Assembly: GCA_938003985.1 (NCBI GenBank)
Contig: CALKWZ010000055.1
Span: 1 to 57,471 of the forward strand
Source of the DNA: an uncultured Verrucomicrobiota bacterium
GTDB lineage: Bacteria; Verrucomicrobiota; Kiritimatiellia; CAIQIC01; Lenti-01
Direction of reading: 5' to 3'
Length of the DNA: 57,471 bases
The position numbers and the translations under genes are program-made. A model generated the notes under the pieces. It was not told the DNA's origin. It did not search any database and saw only the letters and a list, made by a program, of their open reading frames with translations. Below, in pieces: positions 42,147 through 49,683 of this stretch (position 1 is the first letter of the stretch; each line of letters begins with the position of its first letter).

Positions 42147-43412
42147 CTAGCGCTTCGCCCCGGTCCGCGCCGCGAGTTCGGACGCCAACCGGTCCAACGG
42201 CAGCGTGACCTGCTCGCCGGAAGCCATGTCCTTGAGCGCGGCCACGCCTTGGGCCAGCTCGTCGTCGCCGCGGATCACCGCGAACGCCGCGCCGGACTTG
42301 TTGGCGGCGCGCATCTGCGATTTCATGCTGCCGCCGGTCGCCATCCGGCAGGCGATCTTCGCCGCGCGCAGCTCCTGCATCAACGCCAAGTTGCGATCCA
42401 GCGCCGCGTCGCCGAGTCCCACCAGCCAAACCAGCGGCGGCGGCGGCGCAACCATGTCCTTGTCGCGTCCCAGCGCCTGCAAGACGCCCACGACGCGCTC
42501 CAGCCCGATGGCGAAGCCCACGCCCACGAGTTCCCGGCCGCCGATCTGCATCCGGTAGCGGCCGCCGCCGGCCACGGCGTTCTGCGCGCCGAGCGCCGTG
42601 CTGGCGATCTCCCACACCGTGTGCTCGTAGTAGTCCAGCCCGCGCACCAGCAGCGGGTCGATCCGGTACTTCACGCCCAGCGCGTCCAAATGCGCCGCCG
42701 TCTGCGCGAGATAGTCGCGCGACGCCGCGCCCATGAAATCGGTCGAAGGCGGCAGCGTCGCCACGATGGCCTGGCAGGCCGCGTTCTTGCAGTCGAGCAC
42801 GCGCAACACGTTCTCGGAAATCCGCCGGCGGCAGTCTTCGCACAAATCCGCTTCGCGCGCGGCCAGCGCCGCCCGCAAACCCGCGGCGACGTCCGCCTGC
42901 CCGCCGATTTCGCCGCGCGTGTTCAGCCGCACTTCGCAGTCGCCCAATCCCCACGCCCGCAGCAGGTCCACCTGCAGCGCGAGGATCTCGGCATCCACCC
43001 GCGGCGACGGCGGCTCGAGGCACTCCACGCCGCACTGGTGGAACTGGCGCTTGCGCCCGGCCTGCGGGCGCTCGCTGCGGAACATCGGACCGACGTAGTA
43101 CCAGCGCGCGCCGTCGGTTTCCTGCGCACCGAGCCCCGCCGCGTGGCGCATCACGCCGGCCGTGCCCTCGGGCCGCAGGCACAGGCGCCGGCCGCCCTTC
43201 TCGAACACGTACATTTCCTTCTGCACCACGTCCGTCGTCTCGCCCAGCGAGCGGGTGAAGACCGCTTCGAATTCCACCACCGGCGTGCGCAGTTCCTCGA
43301 AACCGTAGAGTTCCAGCGTCTCCCGCGCCAGCCGTTCCAGCCGCTGCCACAAACGGACTTCGGGCGCGGCGATATCGGACATTCCCTGCACGGGCTGGTT
43401 GGCGGATGACAT
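42147..43412 (-). CDS. hisS: Histidyl-tRNA synthetase
   Basis: A 421-aa class II synthetase from the ATG at 43412 (AGGA upstream). It shows GMSDIAAPEVRLWQRLE, a lineage form of the KGxxD start. Motif 2 is YYVGPMFRSERPQAGRKRQFHQCGVE. The histidine-specific LVRGLDYYEHTVWEI comes next, then motif 3 VGVGFAIGLERV and a C-terminal anticodon-binding domain (VWLVGLGDAALDRNLALMQELR). It charges tRNA-His in the cytoplasm. A longer open frame upstream (to 43445) lacks a ribosome-binding site. It lies 65 nt after the HU-like gene. Confidence 0.96.
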   Translation of the reverse strand: MSSANQPVQGMSDIAAPEVRLWQRLERLARETLELYGFEELRTPVVEFEAVFTRSLGETTDVVQKEMYVFEKGGRRLCLRPEGTAGVMRHAAGLGAQETDGARWYYVGPMFRSERPQAGRKRQFHQCGVECLEPPSPRVDAEILALQVDLLRAWGLGDCEVRLNTRGEIGGQADVAAGLRAALAAREADLCEDCRRRISENVLRVLDCKNAACQAIVATLPPSTDFMGAASRDYLAQTAAHLDALGVKYRIDPLLVRGLDYYEHTVWEIASTALGAQNAVAGGGRYRMQIGGRELVGVGFAIGLERVVGVLQALGRDKDMVAPPPPLVWLVGLGDAALDRNLALMQELRAAKIACRMATGGSMKSQMRAANKSGAAFAVIRGDDELAQGVAALKDMASGEQVTLPLDRLASELAARTGAKR

Positions 43413-43477
43413 GATAATCCTGCGTGGGCGCGCGGGCGCGCGCAATCAAAAGGAGAAACGGCCTGGACGGAAACGTC

Positions 43478-43774
43478 CTACTTGAACATTTCCTTCATCG
43501 TCTTGCCGGGCCGGAAGCGCACGACTTTGCGGCTCGGGATCACGACGACCTGGTCGGGCTTGTGCGGATTGCGGCCGATCCGCTGCCGGCGTTCGCGCAC
43601 GTCGAACACGCCGAACTTGCGGAATTCGATCGTCTGCCCCGCGCGCAGCGCGTCCACGATGGAGTCCAGGGTCTTCTGGATCACCGCCACGACCTGCTGC
43701 TGGGTGAGGCCGGTTTCTTCGGCGATGCGGATCGCCAGGTTGCGTTTGGTCAGGTTCTGCATATTCTCGTCCAT
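43478..43774 (-). CDS. HU/IHF-family nucleoid protein
   Basis: A 98-aa protein of the bacterial histone-like family. It has NLAIRIAEETGLTQQQVVAVIQKTLDSIVDAL for the helical dimerisation body, then IEFRKFGVFDVRERRQRIGRNPHKPDQVVVIPSRKVVRFRPGK for the beta-arm. The arm holds the conserved G-R-N-P at its tip, the residues that intercalate into bent DNA. It probably compacts DNA and assists regulatory loops. The first ATG (43774) follows GGAAGG; an ATG four codons later (43762) would also work. HU and IHF subtypes cannot be told apart here. Confidence 0.93.
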   Translation of the reverse strand: MDENMQNLTKRNLAIRIAEETGLTQQQVVAVIQKTLDSIVDALRAGQTIEFRKFGVFDVRERRQRIGRNPHKPDQVVVIPSRKVVRFRPGKTMKEMFK

Positions 43775-43827
43775 TTCAACCTCGCCTTCCCGTAGAACGG
43801 CATAAGCCCTTCGACAATTGGAACATT

Positions 43828-43880
43828 GGTCTCCCCGCGGAGTTGCGTCAAGAAAAACAAACCCGGAAACAGGTTTTTAA
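43828..43880 (-). promoter_or_regulatory. Possible weak terminator and HU promoter
   Basis: On the minus strand, after the lipoprotein stop, an AT-rich stem (AAACC ... GGTTT) is followed by GTTTTTCTT, a possible weak terminator. Immediately after it TTGACG stands 17 bp before CAATGT, a possible promoter for the HU-like gene with a good -35 and poor -10. Both are tentative. Confidence 0.3.
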
Positions 43881-43903
43881 CGTCCCCCGGCCCCCCGGCC
43901 GGA

Positions 43904-46900
43904 TCAGGGGTCCCGGGGCCAGGGAGCCAGGAAGGGGAAGAGAACTTCGAGCCGGCCCTGGAAATCGTGCGGCAGGTCGCACCCTTGGGCATCGAACGAC
44001 TCCACCCGTTTGCCGTTGGCCAGCACCCGGTCCGGCCGCACCTGGCGCGGCCACCAGACCCGGAAGCCGCCCGGGGGCCGGGCGCCGCCGCCGACGTCCA
44101 CGAGAAACTGCTGTTTTTGCCAGAAACCGGCCAAATCCAGCGGCCCGAACGCCGTGGGCATGCCGTAGGCCCGGAAGCCGTCCCCTTGCTGCAGCCATTC
44201 GGCGGGCGCGCCGCAGAACAGGTCCAGTTTCTTGCCGTTTTCCCGAACCGCCAGGCCGCGCGCGCCGATCACGTAGGCCGCCGCCGCCCGCAGATCGGGC
44301 ATGTCGCCGATCGCGCCGGGCTGGCGCAAGTCGGCGCCCCGGACCCGGGCCCAGACGTTCCAGCCCAGAGGCTGGCGCCGATCCAGCAGCGAATAGAGCA
44401 CTTCGCGCGCGTAGTCCCCGCGGCCCATTGCCGCCAGCGGCACCAGCAGCGTCGCCTCGTCCGCCGGCGTGACGCCCTCCCCGCCCGGCTGGGCGCGCGC
44501 GAGGAAATCCTCGTAGAACGCGTCCAGGCTGCTTTGCAGCTCGTGCGGCTCGACCAAATCCGTTTCCGCGCAGGGCCAGAACAGCAGCGCCGCCGAACCC
44601 GCCTCGAAGCGGCCGTCTTCGGCCGTCGCCGGAATCCACGACGCCTCCATGAGGTCCATGCGCGCGCGCAGCGAGCGGCGCACGGCCGACTTCAGCGCGC
44701 GGTAGTTTCCGTCCGCCCACACGGCGTCTTCGTCGCGGCCCAGCAGCGAAGCCGCCGCGCGCCCTTCTTTCCAGCCCAGCAGCGCCCAAACCTGGTCCGC
44801 GTACCGATGCAGCGCGCGCCCGCCTTCCCGCGCGGGCGTCGGCGGCAGCAAGCCTTCCACGAGCGCGCCTTCGTCCGCCGCCAGTTGCCATTCGGTCTTT
44901 TCCAGCTCTTCGCGCAGGCGCTGCAGCACGCGCAAGGCCCGGACGAGCTGCGGATAGAGCTGCTGCAGGAACGCCGCGTCCTGCGTGAACCGGTAGTACT
45001 CCAGCGCCATGAAAACGAATTGGCCCTGCTGGGCATGCCGGCCGGTGAATTCATCGGCCGTTGAACCGTCGGCGGGCGCCAGTCGGTCCGGCACCCAGCC
45101 GTTCGTGCGCATGCCCGCCGCCGCCCGTTCGATCCAGGCCCGCGCCGCATCGGGCTGGCCGGCCCGCAGCAACGCCGCCACCCGCCAAGCCGTCGTCTCC
45201 AGGAATTCCCCGTCGCCGCCGCGCCGTCCCAGCAGCCAGCCGACCTGCGACCGCAGGCAGTCCATCGCGTCGGGCCGCGCGATCCGGGGATCGAACCGGC
45301 TCGTTTCGTCGCGCCACGCCCACGCCGCATCCACCCAATCCCGGTCGAACGTCTCCGCCACCGCCGCGGCGTCCAGATCGGCCGGCGCCCAGGCGAAGCG
45401 CCGGACGGCCGGCGTCGGCGCCGCCTGCGCGTTGGCCGCCACCACCAGGCTCGTTTGCGCGCCCGGTTCCAGCGCGAAATCCAGCCACCAGGCGGCCGAA
45501 GCCAATCCGTGGTCGTCCGTCGCCGCGCGCGCCGAGGGCGTTTCGCCGCGGCGGAAAAATTCCGCCGCGTCGCCGTCCGCGAACGGCGCGGCGCCGAACG
45601 GCAGGTCCCGGCGCGGCACCGCGAACAGCGGCGCGTCGTTCACCCGCGCCTCCAGCCAATCGCCGGCTTCCGTCGCGCGGATCCGGTGGATCGGCGCCAG
45701 GCCGCTCCGGCCCGCGCCCGGTCCCGGCGGCGCCAGCCGCACCGGCCGCACCACCCAGACCAGCCGGCCCGTCTGCGCCATGAGCGACTCGTTGACCAGA
45801 TCGTATTTCACCCACGTCGTCGGTTGCGGCGCGCCCGAACGCGGCAGCGCGCGGATCCGCAGCGCCAGGCCCGAGGCCAGTTTCCAGGTCGTTTCCGGCA
45901 GCGGCGCGCCGGCACCGCCCAACCGGTATTCCCGCTCCGCCGCCTGCTGCGCCGAAACCAGCTCCTCGCCCGTCGCGATCAGCGGCGCCAACGTGGCGGC
46001 GCCCGCCTGCGGCGCGAACGTGCCCCACTCGTCCAGCAGGCTTTCCGCATCGCCCGGCCGCGGGCCGGCGGCCGCCGCCCAATAGACCTGGCGCTTGCGG
46101 AACACGTCGGGATACAGCCCCGGCGGCGCGTGCTGCGCCGCCACCTCCAGCATCGCCCAGGGCTGCGCCGTGCCTTCTTCGCCCCGCAGCGAAATCCCGG
46201 CCACTTCGAACCCGTCCGGCGCCGACGCGCCGGAAAACGCCAGCCGCACGAACCGCGCCTCCGCGGCTTCGTCGCGCATCAGCACGTCGAAATCCCCCGC
46301 CTGGACCTGGATGCGTCCGAACGACGTCCAGTTCGTGCCGTCGGCGGACGTCTCCACCACCACGTTCGAGGCATATCCCGCCGCACCCCAATCCACCCGC
46401 AGGCTGCCGATCGATTCCGCGCGGCGCAAATCCAGTTCCACGTCCGCCGCCGCCCGCGCGCACCGCCAGCTCGTTTCCGCATCGCCGTCCAGCAGCGCCG
46501 CCGCCGCCGGGTCCGGCAGCCCATCCACGCTCATGCGCGGCCGGTCCTCCACGTCCTGGATTTCCAGTTCGGCCAGCGCGACGCGCCGGCCCAGCGCGCT
46601 CCGGGCCACCCGCAAGCGCAGATGGCGCGCCATGATCGGTTCAAACGCGGCCTGATCCCAGTGGCCATCCCCGTTTTCCGTCTCGAACGCCAGCGTCCAC
46701 TGCGCGCCGTCGAGGCTCGTTTCCACCGCGTAGGCCGTCGCGTGCGGCCGGCCCCAATGCAGCGAAAATCCGCAGACCAGCGCCGGACGCGGCCAACCCA
46801 CTTGGATCCACTGCGGCCCTTCGTCGCCGCTGCGCCACCAGGTATTCGTCCGCCCGTCCACCGCCAATTCCGGGCCGTTTCCGACCTCCGCCGCCGAGGC

Positions 46901-47086
46901 CGTCGTCGTCCAGCGTTCCGGATCCGGCACCGCCAGCCGGTTCGCCTTGACGCTCGCGCAGCCCGCCGCCGCCCCCAGAACCAGCGCCGCCGCCAAAAAC
47001 GGGACGCCTGCAAAGTTTTTACGTTCTACGTAAAATCCGCGCAAAGTTTTTACGTTGTACGTAAAAATGGTCCGCGCCCGCGCCAT
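43904..47086 (-). CDS. Lipoprotein with tandem discoidin domains and an alpha-toroid region
   Basis: A 1060-aa protein from the ATG at 47086, with AAAGGA 9 nt upstream overlapping the gltX stop. The leader ends in FLAAALVLGAAAGC, giving lipobox C43. About residues 55-185 and 190-300 are two F5/8-type C (discoidin/CBM32-like) modules, with ASAAEVGNGPELAVDGRTNTWW and LLDGDAETSW as openings. Residues about 590-960 look like an (alpha/alpha)-toroid glycosidase-type domain (WLLGRRGGDGEFLETTAWRVAALL), but I see no assignable catalytic pair. The leader codons span palindrome array 3; an alternative TTG start at 46996 would leave an uncharged 12-residue leader, so the ATG is preferred. It is likely surface-bound and acts on polysaccharide. 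Confidence 0.8.
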   Translation of the reverse strand: MARARTIFTYNVKTLRGFYVERKNFAGVPFLAAALVLGAAAGCASVKANRLAVPDPERWTTTASAAEVGNGPELAVDGRTNTWWRSGDEGPQWIQVGWPRPALVCGFSLHWGRPHATAYAVETSLDGAQWTLAFETENGDGHWDQAAFEPIMARHLRLRVARSALGRRVALAELEIQDVEDRPRMSVDGLPDPAAAALLDGDAETSWRCARAAADVELDLRRAESIGSLRVDWGAAGYASNVVVETSADGTNWTSFGRIQVQAGDFDVLMRDEAAEARFVRLAFSGASAPDGFEVAGISLRGEEGTAQPWAMLEVAAQHAPPGLYPDVFRKRQVYWAAAAGPRPGDAESLLDEWGTFAPQAGAATLAPLIATGEELVSAQQAAEREYRLGGAGAPLPETTWKLASGLALRIRALPRSGAPQPTTWVKYDLVNESLMAQTGRLVWVVRPVRLAPPGPGAGRSGLAPIHRIRATEAGDWLEARVNDAPLFAVPRRDLPFGAAPFADGDAAEFFRRGETPSARAATDDHGLASAAWWLDFALEPGAQTSLVVAANAQAAPTPAVRRFAWAPADLDAAAVAETFDRDWVDAAWAWRDETSRFDPRIARPDAMDCLRSQVGWLLGRRGGDGEFLETTAWRVAALLRAGQPDAARAWIERAAAGMRTNGWVPDRLAPADGSTADEFTGRHAQQGQFVFMALEYYRFTQDAAFLQQLYPQLVRALRVLQRLREELEKTEWQLAADEGALVEGLLPPTPAREGGRALHRYADQVWALLGWKEGRAAASLLGRDEDAVWADGNYRALKSAVRRSLRARMDLMEASWIPATAEDGRFEAGSAALLFWPCAETDLVEPHELQSSLDAFYEDFLARAQPGGEGVTPADEATLLVPLAAMGRGDYAREVLYSLLDRRQPLGWNVWARVRGADLRQPGAIGDMPDLRAAAAYVIGARGLAVRENGKKLDLFCGAPAEWLQQGDGFRAYGMPTAFGPLDLAGFWQKQQFLVDVGGGARPPGGFRVWWPRQVRPDRVLANGKRVESFDAQGCDLPHDFQGRLEVLFPFLAPWPRDP
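47012..47067 (-). repeat. Array of two 31-bp-phased palindromes at the lipoprotein start
   Basis: Centres at 47057 and 47026 are 31 bp apart, with minus-strand spacers ACA and AGA and CTTT tails on the side of the lipoprotein gene. The orientation matches the other arrays. Unlike those, this one lies after a credible ATG and ribosome-binding site and would be translated, in two different frames, as FTYNVKTL and FYVERKNF. Confidence 0.88.
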
Positions 47087-47099
47087 GCCGCCGGTTCCT

Positions 47100-48416
47100 T
47101 TATCCGCCGTACGTCTGCAACGTCCGGCGGATGCGCCGCAAGACGCGTTCCTTGCCCATGGTCGCCAGCATGTCGAAGAGCCCCGGCCCCACGCCCGTGC
47201 CGGAGACCGCCACGCGCACCGGATGCACCAGGTCGCCCATCTGCCGGCCGGTGCGCTCGCCCAGCGCGTGCAGCGCCGCGTCCGTCGCCGCCGCCGTGAA
47301 CGGCTCGACCGCCTCCAGCGCCGCGAGCTCTTCGCGGAGGATGCCCAGCGCGCCGTCCTTCAGCAGGCGCTTCTTCACGCTCTTCTCGTCGTAGGGAAAT
47401 TCCTCGTCGAAGAAGAACGCCGCCTGTTCGCCCATGTCGGAATACAGCCGGATGCGCTCGCCCATGCAGGCCACCGCCGCGCGGAAGTAGTCCGGCGCGA
47501 TGTCGTCGCGCCAGAGCCCCTGGCGCCGCATGGCGGCTTCGCAGCCGGCGGCGATCTCGTCCAGGCCGCGCCGTTTCAGGTGCTGGCCGTTCATCCACAG
47601 CAGCTTCGTCATGTCGAGCTGGCTGGGCGCGCTGCGCACGCGGTCGAGCGTGAACAGCTTCACCATCTCCGCGCGGTCCATCACTTCGAGGTCTTCGCCC
47701 GGCGACCACCCCAGCAGGGCCAGCGAGTTGAACAGCGCTTCCGGCAGGAAGCCCTTCTCCTGGAATTCGCCGACGTAGGCCGCGCCGTCGCGCTTGGAAT
47801 ACGGCTTGCCCTGCGCGTTCACGATCATCGGCAGGTGCGCGAACTTCGGCATCGGCGCGCCGATGGCCTGGTACATCGCCACGTGCTTGAACGTGTTCTC
47901 CACGTGGTCGTCGCCGCGGATCACGTGGGTGATGCCCATCGTAATGTCGTCCACCACGTTGCCGAGATGGAAGACCGGCGAACCGTCCGACCGCACGATC
48001 ACGAAATCCTTGAGATCTTCGGCCTTCTTGGACAGATCGCCTTTCACCTCGTCGTGGAAGGAAATGTCGGTGCCCGGCATCTTGAAGATGATGCACTCGC
48101 CCTTGCCGGTGCCGCCCTTGTCCTCCTTGTAGGCCGCGCCTTTGGCCAGGAGCCTCTCCGCGATTTCGAGGTGATGCGCCCGTTGCGTGCTCTGGTAGAG
48201 CGGCTCGCCGTCGTAGGTCAGCCCCAGCCAGGCCAGCGAATCCAGGACGGTTTTCACCGCCGCCGGGGTCGAGCGTTCGAGATCGGTATCCTCGATGCGC
48301 AGGAGGAACTCGCCGCCGGCATGGCGGGAAAACAGCCAGTTGTAGATGGCGGCCCGGATGTTCCCGATGTGGACGTTGCCCGTCGGGCTGGGCGCGAAAC
48401 GCGTGCGGATCGTCAT
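47100..48416 (-). CDS. gltX: Glutamyl-tRNA synthetase
   Basis: A 438-aa class I synthetase from the ATG at 48416, with GGAAG just upstream. It shows TRFAPSPTGNVHIGNIRAA (the HIGH-equivalent), LRIEDTDLERS, VIRGDDHVENTFKHVAMYQA and the KMSKS-equivalent KPYSKRDGAAYVGEF. An all-helical anticodon domain ends RRIRRTLQTYGG. It charges tRNA-Glu; whether it also charges tRNA-Gln cannot be read here. The stop TAA is followed at once by the ribosome-binding site of the lipoprotein gene. Confidence 0.96.
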   Translation of the reverse strand: MTIRTRFAPSPTGNVHIGNIRAAIYNWLFSRHAGGEFLLRIEDTDLERSTPAAVKTVLDSLAWLGLTYDGEPLYQSTQRAHHLEIAERLLAKGAAYKEDKGGTGKGECIIFKMPGTDISFHDEVKGDLSKKAEDLKDFVIVRSDGSPVFHLGNVVDDITMGITHVIRGDDHVENTFKHVAMYQAIGAPMPKFAHLPMIVNAQGKPYSKRDGAAYVGEFQEKGFLPEALFNSLALLGWSPGEDLEVMDRAEMVKLFTLDRVRSAPSQLDMTKLLWMNGQHLKRRGLDEIAAGCEAAMRRQGLWRDDIAPDYFRAAVACMGERIRLYSDMGEQAAFFFDEEFPYDEKSVKKRLLKDGALGILREELAALEAVEPFTAAATDAALHALGERTGRQMGDLVHPVRVAVSGTGVGPGLFDMLATMGKERVLRRIRRTLQTYGG

Positions 48417-48500
48417 GTCTTCCAAATCCTTTCGAAAATCGACCGTCGGCATCCTACCCCCTCCGCGCCCTCCCCCGCAAGCTCCGCCGCCGGATCCGAG

Positions 48501-48528
48501 CGGGTATTGTTTTATAAAACAATACCCG
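48501..48528. promoter_or_regulatory. Perfect 28-bp palindrome between gltX and hypE
   Basis: Left arm CGGGTATTGTTTTA is followed directly by its exact reverse complement TAAAACAATACCCG, with no spacer and no mismatch. It sits in the divergent gap, 84 nt from the gltX ATG and 56 nt from the hypE ATG. It looks like a strong operator or a cruciform-forming site. I do not recognise the cognate regulator. Confidence 0.6.
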
Positions 48529-48584
48529 ATTTCAGGCTGCCATATCCGCCCGATTTGGCTTTCCTTCCCGCGGCGGTTTCCCGC

Positions 48585-49619
48585 ATGGTGTGGGCGATGG
48601 ACTGCCCCCTGCCCAACGCGCGCTACGACACGATCACCCTCGCCCATGGGGGGGGCGGCACCCTGACGGCCGCCCTGATCCACGACGTCTTCTTGCCCGC
48701 GTTCGGCACCTCCGGCGCCGCTCCCCACGACGCCACGCTGTTCAGCCTCGGCGGGCGCCGCGCGGCGTTCACCACCGATTCCTACGTCGTCCAGCCCCTG
48801 TTCTTCCCCGGCGGCGACATCGGCACGCTGGCCGTCAACGGCACCGTCAACGACCTGCTCATGGCCGGCGCCAAGCCCGTGGCCCTCACCGCGGGCTTCA
48901 TCCTCGAAGAAGGCCTGCCGCTCGAGACCCTCCGCCGCGTCGCGGCGTCCATGCGCGCGGCGGCGGAAACCGCCGGCGTGGCGATCGTCGCGGGCGACAC
49001 GAAAGTGATCGGGCGCGCGAACGGCGACGGACTCTACGTCAACACCAGCGGCGTCGGCGAAATCGTCGTGGCCGAACCCCTCGCGCCCGAGCGCATCCGC
49101 CCGGGCGATGCCATTGTTCTCACCGGCGACGTCGCCCGGCACGGCATCGCCGTGATGGCCCGGCGCCACGGGCTGGCCTTCGAGCCGCCCGTCGCAAGCG
49201 ATTGCGCGTCCCTGCACGCCCCCTTCCTGGAGCTGTTCGCCCAGGGTCCGGCCCCCCATTGCGCGCGGGATCTCACCCGCGGCGGCCTCGGCGGCGCCTT
49301 GTGCGAACTGGCCGCCGCCGCCGGCGTGGCCATCCAGATCGACGAAGCGCAAATCCCCGTTGCCGCGCCCGTGCGCGGCGCCTGCGAACTGCTGGGGTTC
49401 GACCCCCTGTTCGTCGCCAACGAAGGCTGCGCGGCGCTGTTCGTCGCCCCCGGCGACGTCGAGGCGACGCTGGCCGTCTTGCGGCGCCATTCCGCCACCG
49501 CGCAGGCCGTCGTCCTCGGCGAAGTGTCCGCGGGCCGCGGCGTTTCCGCCCGCACCGCCCTCGGCACCGTCCGGCGCCTCGCGCCGCCCTCCGGCGAACA
49601 GCTGCCCCGGATTTGCTGA
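48585..49619 (+). CDS. hypE: Hydrogenase maturation protein HypE (carbamoyl dehydratase)
   Basis: A 344-aa protein with TITLAHGGGGTLTAALIHD at the start and TTDSYVVQPLFFPGGDIGTLAVNGTVNDL, followed by ARDLTRGGLGGALCELA. It has the diagnostic C-terminal LPRIC, whose terminal cysteine carries the thiocarboxamide that HypE dehydrates to thiocyanate for the Fe-CN ligand of [NiFe]-hydrogenases. The intact PRIC tail argues that it is functional. An ATG at 48597 in the same frame is an alternative start; neither has a clear ribosome-binding site. No hypA, B, C, D or F or hydrogenase gene is in the window. Confidence 0.93.
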   Translation: MVWAMDCPLPNARYDTITLAHGGGGTLTAALIHDVFLPAFGTSGAAPHDATLFSLGGRRAAFTTDSYVVQPLFFPGGDIGTLAVNGTVNDLLMAGAKPVALTAGFILEEGLPLETLRRVAASMRAAAETAGVAIVAGDTKVIGRANGDGLYVNTSGVGEIVVAEPLAPERIRPGDAIVLTGDVARHGIAVMARRHGLAFEPPVASDCASLHAPFLELFAQGPAPHCARDLTRGGLGGALCELAAAAGVAIQIDEAQIPVAAPVRGACELLGFDPLFVANEGCAALFVAPGDVEATLAVLRRHSATAQAVVLGEVSAGRGVSARTALGTVRRLAPPSGEQLPRIC

Positions 49620-49620
49620 C

Positions 49621-49650
49621 AAAAAGGCCGGGCGTTTCCGCCCGGCCCTT
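49621..49650 (-). terminator. Hairpin terminator between hypE and rng
   Basis: A perfect 9-bp stem (GGCCGGGCG, loop TTTC, CGCCCGGCC; 49626-49647) is followed on the minus strand by five T (49625-49621). It serves the mre-rng operon. On the plus strand it is followed only by CTTCT, so it may be a weaker end for hypE as well. Confidence 0.75.
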
Positions 49651-49651
49651 C

Positions 49652-49679
49652 TGAATCCTGAATTCTGGATTCTGAATTC
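49652..49679. repeat. Four tandem 7-bp repeats
   Basis: The units read TGAATCC, TGAATTC, TGGATTC, TGAATTC, directly after the terminator hairpin and before the rng stop. Copies 1 and 3 can also pair with each other. No role is evident. Confidence 0.6.
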
Positions 49680-49683
49680 TTTC

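Noticed and set aside
43413..43477. Hairpin GGACG-TTTC-CGTCC between the HU-like gene and hisS as a terminator
   Set aside because: The stem is only 5 bp and no T-run follows, so it is more likely neutral in an HU-hisS transcript.
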